DNA of 55,980 nucleotides from an uncultured Alphaproteobacteria bacterium (lineage in GTDB: Bacteria > Pseudomonadota > Alphaproteobacteria > RF32 > CAG-239). This document shows, in pieces, positions 32,503 to 40,770 of this stretch; positions within the stretch are counted from its first letter, which is position 1; every line of letters starts with the position of its first letter. The stretch spans positions 1-55,980 of the forward strand of contig CALXTV010000011.1 in NCBI GenBank assembly GCA_944391505.1, read 5' to 3'. A program made the translations under genes and the position numbers. The notes below the pieces were generated by a model that was given only the letters and a program-made list of their open reading frames with translations, did not search any database and was not told the origin of the DNA.

Positions 32503-34952
32503 AATTAGTCATCGTTGAGTCCCCTGCCAAAGCCAAAACCATCAACAAATATCTTGGTTCAGACTACAAAGTTCTGGCCAGCTTCGGACATATCCGCGAC
32601 CTGCCGAGCAAAGACGGCTCCGTCAACCCCGATGACAACTTCGCCATGACCTGGGAATTAAGCCCCGGCGGCAAAAAACGCCTCAACGACATCATCACGG
32701 CGCTCAAAGACTGTGACACGATTATTCTCGCCTCCGACCCGGATAGAGAAGGAGAAGCCATCGCCTGGCATATTTTGGAAGAACTGACCGCCCGCAAAAA
32801 AATCAAAGACAAAAAAATTGAGCGCGTCGTTTTCCACGAAATTACCAAATCGGCCGTTACCGAAGCCATCAAAAACCCGCGCCAGATAGACAACAATCTG
32901 GTTTCCGCCTACATGGCCCGCCGCGCGCTCGATTACCTAGTCGGTTTCACGCTTTCGCCGGTACTGTGGCGCAAACTCCCCGGCTCCAAATCGGCCGGCC
33001 GCGTCCAATCGGTGGCGCTGCGCCTGATTTGCGACCGCGAAAACGAAATCGAAAAATTCAAACCCGAAGAATACTGGACGGTCGACGTCGACCTTATTAC
33101 CAAAACGCAGGCGCTGATTCGCTCGCACCTGATAACCCTTGACGGCAAAAAGCTCGAAAAATTCGATCTGAACACCGAAGCAAAGGCCATGGACGCTAAG
33201 GCCAAAATCGAGGCACAGGAATTTCACATTTCCAATGTCGAGCGCAAAAAGGCCAACCGCTACCCGGCACCGCCGTTTACCACCTCCACGTTGCAGCAGG
33301 AAGCTGCCAGAAAGTTAAGGTTCAGCGCGAAGAAAACCATGCAGGTGGCTCAAAAACTGTATGAAGACGGTTTCATCACCTATATGCGTACCGATGCCGT
33401 CAACCTTTCCAAAGAAGCGATTGAGGCCTGCCGTGAAGTAATTGTCAAATATTTCGGCGAAGCTTACCTGCCCAAAACCGCCAAAGAATACAAAACCAAA
33501 TCAAAGAACGCCCAGGAAGCACACGAGGCCATTCGTCCGGCACATGTAACGGATACGCCGAAAAAACTGGAAACCAGGCTCGATTCCGACGCGCACAAAC
33601 TTTATGAACTCATCTGGAAACGTACGGTTGCCTGCCAGATGAATCCGGCCGTACTGGATAAGGTCGTCATCGATTCGGCCTCTGCCGACGAGAAAATCAT
33701 TCTCCGCGCGACCGGACAGGTTATCGATTTTGACGGTTTTCTGAAACTTTATCAGGAAAGCAAAGACGATAGCGACGATGATGATGAAAACCGCATTCTG
33801 CCGAATGTCGAAAACGGCGAAAACGTAGACAAAGGCGACATTGTTCCCGAACAGCACTTTACTACGCCGCCGCCGCGTTTTACCGAAGCCAGCCTGGTCA
33901 AAAAGCTTGAAGAACTCGGCATCGGACGCCCGTCGACCTATGCCTCGATTATCGCCGTGCTTCAGGAACGTAAATACGTCCGTGTCGAAAAACTGCGCTT
34001 TATCCCCGAAGACCGCGGCCGCATTGTTACCGTTTTTCTCGAAAACTTCTTCAAAAAATACGTTGAATACGACTTTACCGCTCAGCTTGAAGAATATCTC
34101 GATGACGTTTCCGCCGGCGAAATGGAATGGAAAAAGCTCCTCGGCGGTTTCTGGATCAAATTCATCAAAAACATTGACGCAGTCAAACCCTTGCAAATCA
34201 GCGAGGTCATCGAGAAAATCGACGAAGTTCTTTCTTACCATCTTTTCCCGCCGCGCGAAGACGGTTCCGATCCGCGCACCTGTCCGGAATGCGGCAAAGG
34301 ACGCCTGTCGGTCAAGCTCGGTAAATTCGGCGCTTTTCTGGGCTGTTCAAACTACCCCGAATGCAAATACACCAAACCGCTGACCGACGTCAAAGAAGAA
34401 GAAATGAACGACACACCCCGTCCGGCCAATCCGGAAGACAAAGAGCTCGGAGAGAAAAACGGCTTTAAGGTCTATCTCAAGAAAGGCCCTTACGGCTACT
34501 ACGTCCAGCTCGGTGAAGATGCAACGGCCACCACCGAAAAACCCAAACGCACTTCTCTGCCGAAATTTTTAAAACCTGAAGAAGTTACTTTAGAACAGGC
34601 GTCTACTTTGTTGAGTTTGCCTAAACAACTCGGTAACGGCATTGAGGTCAACATCGGCAAATTCGGACAATATCTGAAACAGGGCGGCAAATCAAAATCC
34701 CTGACCGGCAGCGACAACATTTTCAACATCACACTGGAACGCGCCGAAGAAATCCTCAAGGGTGTCGCCGAGCGCCCCGCCGGCAAAGTTCTCGGACAAC
34801 ATCCCAAGGACAAAGCCGATATTACTTTAAATTCGGGGCGTTACGGACCTTACCTCAAGTGGGGCAGAAACAATTATGCCATTCCCAAAGAATATAAAGA
34901 CAAAGACCTCACGCTTGAAGACGCCCTGAAAATCATCAGCACAAAAAAATAA
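32499..34952 (+). CDS. topA: DNA topoisomerase I
   Basis: Type IA topoisomerase that relaxes negative supercoils. The 817-aa protein has an N-terminal Toprim domain (KLVIVESPAKAKTINKYLG) and acidic ILASDPDREGEAIAWH. The catalytic Tyr is in FITYMRTDAVNLS (about residue 290). ELGIGRPSTYASI follows, and one zinc finger (CPECGKGRLSVKLG with CSNYPECKY, about 595-625) precedes repeated topoisomerase C-terminal units (KFGQYLKQGGKSKSL, RYGPYLKWGRNNYAIP). It is the last gene of plsY-dprA-topA. Confidence 0.97.
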   Translation: MKLVIVESPAKAKTINKYLGSDYKVLASFGHIRDLPSKDGSVNPDDNFAMTWELSPGGKKRLNDIITALKDCDTIILASDPDREGEAIAWHILEELTARKKIKDKKIERVVFHEITKSAVTEAIKNPRQIDNNLVSAYMARRALDYLVGFTLSPVLWRKLPGSKSAGRVQSVALRLICDRENEIEKFKPEEYWTVDVDLITKTQALIRSHLITLDGKKLEKFDLNTEAKAMDAKAKIEAQEFHISNVERKKANRYPAPPFTTSTLQQEAARKLRFSAKKTMQVAQKLYEDGFITYMRTDAVNLSKEAIEACREVIVKYFGEAYLPKTAKEYKTKSKNAQEAHEAIRPAHVTDTPKKLETRLDSDAHKLYELIWKRTVACQMNPAVLDKVVIDSASADEKIILRATGQVIDFDGFLKLYQESKDDSDDDDENRILPNVENGENVDKGDIVPEQHFTTPPPRFTEASLVKKLEELGIGRPSTYASIIAVLQERKYVRVEKLRFIPEDRGRIVTVFLENFFKKYVEYDFTAQLEEYLDDVSAGEMEWKKLLGGFWIKFIKNIDAVKPLQISEVIEKIDEVLSYHLFPPREDGSDPRTCPECGKGRLSVKLGKFGAFLGCSNYPECKYTKPLTDVKEEEMNDTPRPANPEDKELGEKNGFKVYLKKGPYGYYVQLGEDATATTEKPKRTSLPKFLKPEEVTLEQASTLLSLPKQLGNGIEVNIGKFGQYLKQGGKSKSLTGSDNIFNITLERAEEILKGVAERPAGKVLGQHPKDKADITLNSGRYGPYLKWGRNNYAIPKEYKDKDLTLEDALKIISTKK

Positions 34953-34976
34953 GACCCGCGGGTCTTATTTTTTTTG
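34948..34976. terminator. terminator after topA, bidirectional
   Basis: A perfect 22-bp palindrome, AATAAGACCCG / CGGGTCTTATT, overlaps the topA stop codon and is followed by a long T run. It also serves the convergent sulfatase gene. Confidence 0.85.
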
Positions 34977-34985
34977 TGAAACCGA

Positions 34986-36551
34986 TTAACCGGCAAAATC
35001 ATAATATTTTTTGACAACGGTACAATCTTTCTTAAATTTTTTCTCCTTAATTTCTCCGCCGTCAACAACATAACAATTCGTGCCCTCAACATACATATAT
35101 TCATATTCGCGTCTCTGAACGTCATCAAAAAGCGAATGCCCCAAAAAATGGTTTTCCGCATCGACAATGCCAAGCATGTTCAAAATCGTCGGTGCCAACG
35201 CCAAAGACGTCGCTCCTTCCGCATCAACCTTCGACGGCTTCATTCCCGGTTTGTAAAAGACCAACGGAATCCGGTCGGCGAAAACTTCGCTTTGGGCATT
35301 AAAGGTTTTCCGGTAATCCGAACTCGGATATGTTGCATGATCCGCCGTAAAAACGATAATCGTATCTCTGGCCGAAGGAAGTTTTTCAAATTTTCTCAAA
35401 AATTCACCCAGCCAATAATCCTGATTATAAAATTTGTTCAAATAGCTGTTTGTTCCGTCCTCATATTTCAAATCGGAAGAATCCAACCCGAAATGCGATC
35501 CCAGAACATAAGTTGAAAGAAAAAACGGTTTTTCCTGCGCCGACAACGCTTCCAGTTCGCGCGACAAAATATCATAAAGCTTTCTGTCGGACAAATCTTC
35601 TTCATTATCGCTGACAACTTTCTGAAAACCGATATCCCGGATAAAATCATTAAAATAATGCGACTTCTCATGCGGCGAAACAAAAGCCGTAATATATCCC
35701 CGATTCCGTAAAATGCTTTCAAGCGTCTCTGCGGAATGAACTTCGTGCTGCTGATACATTTGCGCAACGGCGTTTTTCTTGCCGCCCAGATACAGGAAAC
35801 CGGACATCAGTTGCCCTTTAATGCCGCGATACGTCGCCGCCGTGTGGTTATAATAATTGTCGACAGACAACCCCGAACGCAAAAGCCGAAAAGCATTCGG
35901 CGTCAGATTTTCGGAAAGCACCAGCGATGAAAGTCCCTCGGTAAAAATAAGCACAACATTGTTTCTGTAAGTGCTTTTGTCTTTCCAGCGATTGCCTACA
36001 GCCTCAAAAGCCCGATTCCGGCGAAAAGCCTCGCCGTCATCATACGCCGGAATGAAAAACGCCTGCTCATAGGCCTTCTTCATGGAACGAACCGCCGCAT
36101 TAATCGGCAGCAAATCCTTACAAGACATCTCCAACAGCAAAAACAGCGACAAAAGAAGCCAAAACCGGGAAGCATATTTTGCACAAACCTTCTTGCCGAA
36201 ACCGTAAAGCCAGATAAACCAGACAACGTACAATAACAGAAAACATATATTTTTAACCCCGATATCCAGTGCCGAATGAAGATTAAGAAGCGTCAGCGGT
36301 TCAATATACTTTCCCGTTTGAACAAGGTTAATCAACTGCATAATATGCAGCATTAAAATAAGATACCACAAAACCCGCTGATACCATCTTTGGCACCACA
36401 TTCCCAGCAGCAGGATAACGGCTGCTTCAAAAAGCGTCCCCGGCAAAATGTCATAACTCACAAAAGACAAGCGCAACACTGCCGCAATAATAAATAACCG
36501 GCACCAAAACCATCCGGATGTTCTAAGTTTATTCAATGATATACCGCCCAA
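34986..36551 (-). CDS. membrane-anchored sulfatase-fold enzyme (LTA synthase / phosphoethanolamine transferase-like)
   Basis: Inner-membrane enzyme of 521 aa of the alkaline-phosphatase superfamily. Four or five helices fill the first ~160 residues. A periplasmic sulfatase domain then shows VVLIFTEGLSSLVLSE (metal Glu and probable nucleophile Ser or Thr), NHTAATYRGIKGQL, the metal site IIVFTADHATYP and LAPTILNMLGI. This architecture transfers phosphoethanolamine or glycerol phosphate to envelope glycans; a true sulfatase is less likely. The start could be the ATG at 36551 or a TTG six codons later. It stands alone between two terminators. Confidence 0.8.
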   Translation of the reverse strand: MGGISLNKLRTSGWFWCRLFIIAAVLRLSFVSYDILPGTLFEAAVILLLGMWCQRWYQRVLWYLILMLHIMQLINLVQTGKYIEPLTLLNLHSALDIGVKNICFLLLYVVWFIWLYGFGKKVCAKYASRFWLLLSLFLLLEMSCKDLLPINAAVRSMKKAYEQAFFIPAYDDGEAFRRNRAFEAVGNRWKDKSTYRNNVVLIFTEGLSSLVLSENLTPNAFRLLRSGLSVDNYYNHTAATYRGIKGQLMSGFLYLGGKKNAVAQMYQQHEVHSAETLESILRNRGYITAFVSPHEKSHYFNDFIRDIGFQKVVSDNEEDLSDRKLYDILSRELEALSAQEKPFFLSTYVLGSHFGLDSSDLKYEDGTNSYLNKFYNQDYWLGEFLRKFEKLPSARDTIIVFTADHATYPSSDYRKTFNAQSEVFADRIPLVFYKPGMKPSKVDAEGATSLALAPTILNMLGIVDAENHFLGHSLFDDVQRREYEYMYVEGTNCYVVDGGEIKEKKFKKDCTVVKKYYDFAG

Positions 36552-36631
36552 TCTGTTGCAACAAAACTAACGATTGGACAAAAGTAAACCACATGCCAGA
36601 TTTAATCAACAATTTTTGAACAATAATAAAC

Positions 36632-36662
36632 AAAAAACCGGGAAATAAATCACTTCCCGGTT
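36632..36662 (-). terminator. terminator of the 259-aa DUF1796-like gene
   Basis: A 9-bp stem AACCGGGAA / TTCCCGGTT with a 9-nt loop, followed on the minus strand by a T run just after the stop at 36667. Confidence 0.8.
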
Positions 36663-36666
36663 GTTT

Positions 36667-37446
36667 TCAATTAAAATGATTCTTTTTTTCCAGATATTTT
36701 TCCCGAAAAATTTTCCGATATTTTTTTACAAATATCAAATTACTCAAAAACTTTAATAATTTATCCATATACTTTTTTTGCAAACCTTTTAAATATGTTT
36801 GAGAAGTATACCAAACCAACTTAGTTTTTAATGCCAATTTCACATCTTCCAGACTTTCATCAAAAAGTTCCGTATTTCCTTGCCATTCAAAAACTCTTTC
36901 CTTTTGAAAACTAATCTTCACAACATTAGGAGTTAGCTGTGTCTTATCATAAGCAATCATTTTTTCCGGAAGATAAAAATACAATAAATCGAGTTTTTTA
37001 GAAAAAAAACGTTTCTGCAACAACGCAAATTGCCGGATAATTTCTTCATCACTAAAAAAATTATCTTCGGCTCCATAAACCATCAAAATCCTCTCTGCCT
37101 TGCTTATCCTGCTGTTAAGTTTCAAAATTCTACGCTTATATTTTTGCATCACTTCTTGATAACACTCATGGATACTTTTATCAGTAGCAAAATCATGAGC
37201 AGAATACATACCTGTAGCTAAATCATCAACTTCATCAAAGCGCGGTTGTTTTGAACGTAATCGTAAATTTTCCTCCAAAAAAAAATTTTGAAAATTGGAA
37301 GCAAATAATTCATCTACAAGAGAAATTCTTGGAACATAAATCCAATCGAAAGGAAATGATTCCAACTGCAATTTCCGACGACGCAAATTATACGAAATTT
37401 TACATCTTGAACCAATTGACAAAATCAAATCATACGTTTTTTTCAT
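36667..37446 (-). CDS. DUF1796-family putative cysteine peptidase-like protein
   Basis: Cytoplasmic protein of 259 aa whose start, LILSIGSRCKISYNLRRRKLQLESFPFDWIY (residues 7-37), matches the DUF1796 pattern SLGxxC...PFDW. The family is annotated as papain-like, with this Cys as putative nucleophile and a later His (SAHDFAT). Its real activity is not established. Members are common in surface-polysaccharide loci. There is a good promoter (37476-37503) and a GGAG site. It is divergent from a second protein of similar type, and the base composition is AT-rich. Confidence 0.7.
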   Translation of the reverse strand: MKKTYDLILSIGSRCKISYNLRRRKLQLESFPFDWIYVPRISLVDELFASNFQNFFLEENLRLRSKQPRFDEVDDLATGMYSAHDFATDKSIHECYQEVMQKYKRRILKLNSRISKAERILMVYGAEDNFFSDEEIIRQFALLQKRFFSKKLDLLYFYLPEKMIAYDKTQLTPNVVKISFQKERVFEWQGNTELFDESLEDVKLALKTKLVWYTSQTYLKGLQKKYMDKLLKFLSNLIFVKKYRKIFREKYLEKKNHFN

Positions 37447-37475
37447 AAAAATTTATCTCCGATAAAATCGGAAAA

Positions 37476-37503
37476 ATAATACTCTTTATCTAAAAAATGT
37501 CAA
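37476..37503 (-). promoter_or_regulatory. promoter of the 36667-37446 gene
   Basis: Minus strand: perfect TTGACA (37498-37503), 16-nt spacer, TATTAT (37476-37481). Confidence 0.65.
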
Positions 37504-37541
37504 AGATTATTACCAAAAACATAAACGTTTAAATAAAAATA

Positions 37542-37567
37542 TTGACACCAAAATATTTTGTTATAAT
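37542..37567 (+). promoter_or_regulatory. probable promoter of the 37590-38501 gene
   Basis: A perfect TTGACA (37542-37547) and perfect TATAAT (37562-37567) are separated by only 14 nt; an overlapping TAATTA gives 16. The position implies that translation starts after it, at about 37590. Confidence 0.45.
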
Positions 37568-37589
37568 TATATCAGAAAAGGAAAAAAAA

Positions 37590-38501
37590 TTGATTAAACA
37601 CTCATTACCACCCAATCCACGCGGACATAATCTGCCATCAAAAAAATCTTTAAAATACAGAATATACAATCAGATATGTAAAACGTTAACTTTCTGGATC
37701 TTTCCTCATGTTTTGCACAGACAAATCAAACGCAATTTGCGTTATCTTTTTGGCATTGACTTAAAGCCGGAAAGTTTTTCAGAAAGAAGAGTCTATAACA
37801 AAACACAACAACAATATCAGCTAAAATATGCAAAAACAGATTGCTTTGCTTACCGCATCGTTTCCCTGGGTTGTGACTGCATGAGCAGAACCATCCCAAC
37901 GCTTTGGGGAATAAAACCGAGAAAAAAGCAGGGAGAAATCAGCTATCCGTTTGACCTCAGCAACAACCAGCTACAGGGCATTGTCAAAAACCTGCGTGAA
38001 GATTTTGCCAATTATTTTGAAACACTTCGGTTTAATGGAAAATATTGGACTATTCCACAAAGCGGAACAGTTTATTGCCATGATGAAGACTGCGGCCCGA
38101 AAGACAAAGAAAAAATCAAAACACGTTTTGAAATCCGCATCAACAACCTTCGTGAGGTTTTCAAAGATCCACGTCCAGTCATATTCATCAATCATTATAA
38201 CAAAGCCCTGGACGGAACAGATGGAAACTTAGCTGCCGAATTATATAATGAGATGTATGAAATCATTAAACAAAAACGAAAAAATCTCCCTTTCTGTTTA
38301 TTGGTCACAGATTATTCTCAAATTGTTCCAGCTAAAAAATTACATCCAGAAATAGTTTCTTTCATACCCGACTACCTGCCGGATTCTTATGTATGGAACT
38401 ACCCAGAATATTACTATTCTACGGCAGGATTGCGTTTTGAAAAAGAGTTGCTGGACACAATAGAAGCGCAAATCGAGAAGATACAAAACAACAAGACATA
38501 A
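37590..38501 (+). CDS. DUF1796-like protein with N-terminal extension
   Basis: 303 aa from a TTG at 37590, with AAAAGGA upstream. A reading from the TTG at 37542 would lie on the -35 box. The N-terminal ~90 residues are basic and helical. From about residue 90 the protein resembles the divergent neighbour: RIVSLGCDCMSRTIPTLWGI, ISYPFDLSNNQL, then VIFINHYNKALDG. It may share the papain-like fold proposed for DUF1796, but the function is unknown. It converges on the long wec-lux operon, with 15 nt between the stops and no terminator visible. Confidence 0.65.
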   Translation: MIKHSLPPNPRGHNLPSKKSLKYRIYNQICKTLTFWIFPHVLHRQIKRNLRYLFGIDLKPESFSERRVYNKTQQQYQLKYAKTDCFAYRIVSLGCDCMSRTIPTLWGIKPRKKQGEISYPFDLSNNQLQGIVKNLREDFANYFETLRFNGKYWTIPQSGTVYCHDEDCGPKDKEKIKTRFEIRINNLREVFKDPRPVIFINHYNKALDGTDGNLAAELYNEMYEIIKQKRKNLPFCLLVTDYSQIVPAKKLHPEIVSFIPDYLPDSYVWNYPEYYYSTAGLRFEKELLDTIEAQIEKIQNNKT

Positions 38502-38516
38502 GTTTTGAGCAAAAAT

Positions 38517-39734
38517 TTAGCAAAGCAATATCTCGCGTGATAACTCTCTAATCAAATCATACCCATCCCAAATCAACGAAAAATCCATGGATTTTCCTAA
38601 AGGAACAACTCGATCAACACCATTAGGAACAGATATATTCAGAAAATCTTTAATTTTTTCAGATACAGAACCATAATATGTTATAGTTTGACATTTTACT
38701 GAACAAAGAGGCAATATATCAGACAAAGCCGTAGCTTCGTATTCAAAGAAAAAACCGCTGTTATATTTAAAATCCATAAGATCCACATCTAAAGAGCTTA
38801 CACGTATTCGCATAATCAAATTATCCTGAGTCGGAACAAGTTCAACCTTTTTACAAGAAGCAACCCTATAAAATGCCGCCAATTTTCCAACAGCCTGAAC
38901 CGGAGACAATTCATATTTTTTCTTAACAACCTGATAAACAGCATTCCAAAAATATGATTGAGCATCACTAATATTTTTACCAAGCCAAACCAATATTCTC
39001 GGTGATGTGCATGCATTTTGATCTGTAAAAAAAGTATCGTTATAAAAATTTTCAGCCACACGCATAATATCAGCAGTATGCAAAACAGCATCTGCATCCA
39101 AAATAGCCACAGAATGCCTATCGGCAAAAGTAATTTCTTTCGCCTTTGGCGGCAACGGAGAGTTTCTGATATGAGCAATTGTTTCATCTCCTCCCCAAAC
39201 AATTCTCGACAAACAAATTGAAGAAAAATAATCCGTAATTTCTTTTTTAGAGGGATATTTAACCATTATTATATACGGAATCATTTCAGGCATTTTCTGT
39301 AAAACCATTTTCACGGCCGAGCAAATAATCTGAACTTGTTCAAAATCTCTGGCTGGCAATCTGACTATATTTTTATTACCTGCCAATAGCCCTGCTGCAA
39401 AGCTAAACGCAAAATTAACAGGGACATTGGAAGGTGTGCTATGAAACGCAATTCCACGGCCAAAACACAAAGAACAATTTTTATATTTATCTCGCTCTTT
39501 CAAAAGAGCAGCTTTACGACACCAAAAAGCAAACGTCACGACATCGGAAAAAGACCTGCCGTTTTTTAAAAGAATCGATGACAACTCGCTCAAAAATTCA
39601 ATAACCTGATTAGAAAAAATAGGCAAAGACGACACCGTCTGCATTTTTTCCAACGAAGACAAATCTCCAACCACAAATGTCAATTCACTAAAATCTTGCG
39701 GCATATGTATCGCTGCATCCTCTGATTTCTGCAT
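38517..39734 (-). CDS. LuxC-family acyl-CoA/acyl-protein reductase
   Basis: Probably reduces an activated acyl group to an aldehyde with NADPH. The 405-aa protein resembles LuxC over its length. There is an aldehyde-dehydrogenase-like cofactor domain (HSTPSNVPVNFAFSFAAGLL, NIVRLPARD, RIVWGGDETIAHIR) and the catalytic Cys in FFTDQNACTSPRILVWLG. It is the last gene of the fifteen-gene operon and overlaps the LuxE-like gene by 47 nt (a start at 39704 would cut this to 17). No luciferase (luxAB) is present, so light production is not the role. The aldehyde probably enters the glycan-acyl pathway encoded upstream. Confidence 0.8.
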   Translation of the reverse strand: MQKSEDAAIHMPQDFSELTFVVGDLSSLEKMQTVSSLPIFSNQVIEFLSELSSILLKNGRSFSDVVTFAFWCRKAALLKERDKYKNCSLCFGRGIAFHSTPSNVPVNFAFSFAAGLLAGNKNIVRLPARDFEQVQIICSAVKMVLQKMPEMIPYIIMVKYPSKKEITDYFSSICLSRIVWGGDETIAHIRNSPLPPKAKEITFADRHSVAILDADAVLHTADIMRVAENFYNDTFFTDQNACTSPRILVWLGKNISDAQSYFWNAVYQVVKKKYELSPVQAVGKLAAFYRVASCKKVELVPTQDNLIMRIRVSSLDVDLMDFKYNSGFFFEYEATALSDILPLCSVKCQTITYYGSVSEKIKDFLNISVPNGVDRVVPLGKSMDFSLIWDGYDLIRELSREILLC

Positions 39735-40770
39735 TTTTCAATCTTCCCAATACTTTAAAATACTTACCCTTTCTCCCACAAGGACAATCATCTTCACCTA
39801 ATAATACTCCTTCATCTTCTGTCAATAAAGAATGTCCGGGATAAGACTTTGGTAAAAAAGATACAACTTGAATAATTCCCCTTTCCCCGACAGAACAAAC
39901 AGAGAAATCTTGAGGAGCTCTGAAAATAACATCAGAAAAATTTGATGCGTGAAGATGCCCGTACTCACATTGCATATAAATACATCCGGTCTGTTCCACC
40001 ATGCCATAATAGTCATGAATATCATGCAAACCGCAAGCTTCTGTTAATCGGCGATTAAATTCCTGAGGTTCCACTGCCTCAGAAATCAGCTTTTTCCAAC
40101 CTCCACCGTGAATCAATATTCCTCTAGAGAAATCAAACCTCTTTTTTAATTTTAACAGTTCTTTATAAAAATGCTGCCAAATCATAAAGGTAAAACCAAA
40201 CAGTAATATTTTCTGCCCTTCATGCCTCTGTAAAAAATTTTCAATTGCCGAAATATCTATCTCCATTTGTTCATTAAGAGCATAAGTTCTATCGGCACCG
40301 AAAATAGAAAAGCCCAAAATACCCGCCCCTCTTGCCGAAAACATTAATCTGTTTTTTATAACCGAAGGGCTGTCTATAATCAACATTGGTAATCTCGAAA
40401 ATCCCGTAAAAGAAGACACAATCTTTACCAACGCCTTTTGTTGTCGTACCGATGTTTCCTTATCCAGATAAATTTTTGATACGGCCTGCCCTGACGTTCC
40501 AGAAGAAGTCATTGTTTTAAAAATCTCTTCCTGTGGTATACTCCGTAATTCAAGATTTTTAAATAAACTAACGGGTAAAAAAGGCAAGTCCGTAAGTGTC
40601 TGAACTTTTTTTTCATCATAACCAACCCCTCGCAACATATTTTCATACATAGGACAATGTTGACAATGGTACCGTGTCAGTTGTTTTAATTCATCCGTCA
40701 AAACCTTTGTTTTTTCTTCTTTACAGCAAGAATACGGAGCCATTTCCCATAAATCAGCCAACGTTATCAT
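39688..40770 (-). CDS. LuxE-family acyl-protein synthetase
   Basis: ATP-dependent enzyme of the LuxE family that forms an acyl-AMP and loads the acyl group on itself or a carrier for LuxC. It is 360 aa from the ATG at 40770 (GGAGAGG upstream). Visible signatures are LPFLPVSLFKNLELRS, the phosphate loop MTSSGTSGQAVSKIYLD, LLFGFTFMIWQHF, ILIHGGGWKK, HDYYGMVEQTG and, near the end, DDCPCGRKGKYFKVLGR. It overlaps the preceding ligase gene by 17 nt and the following LuxC-like gene. Two adenylating enzymes in a row suggest two different acids or carriers. Confidence 0.8.
   Translation of the reverse strand: MITLADLWEMAPYSCCKEEKTKVLTDELKQLTRYHCQHCPMYENMLRGVGYDEKKVQTLTDLPFLPVSLFKNLELRSIPQEEIFKTMTSSGTSGQAVSKIYLDKETSVRQQKALVKIVSSFTGFSRLPMLIIDSPSVIKNRLMFSARGAGILGFSIFGADRTYALNEQMEIDISAIENFLQRHEGQKILLFGFTFMIWQHFYKELLKLKKRFDFSRGILIHGGGWKKLISEAVEPQEFNRRLTEACGLHDIHDYYGMVEQTGCIYMQCEYGHLHASNFSDVIFRAPQDFSVCSVGERGIIQVVSFLPKSYPGHSLLTEDEGVLLGEDDCPCGRKGKYFKVLGRLKNAEIRGCSDTYAARF

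Noticed and set aside
38517..40770. A bioluminescence (lux) operon
   Set aside because: LuxC and LuxE homologues are present, but luxA, luxB and luxD are absent and all neighbours are glycan or acyl-chain genes.
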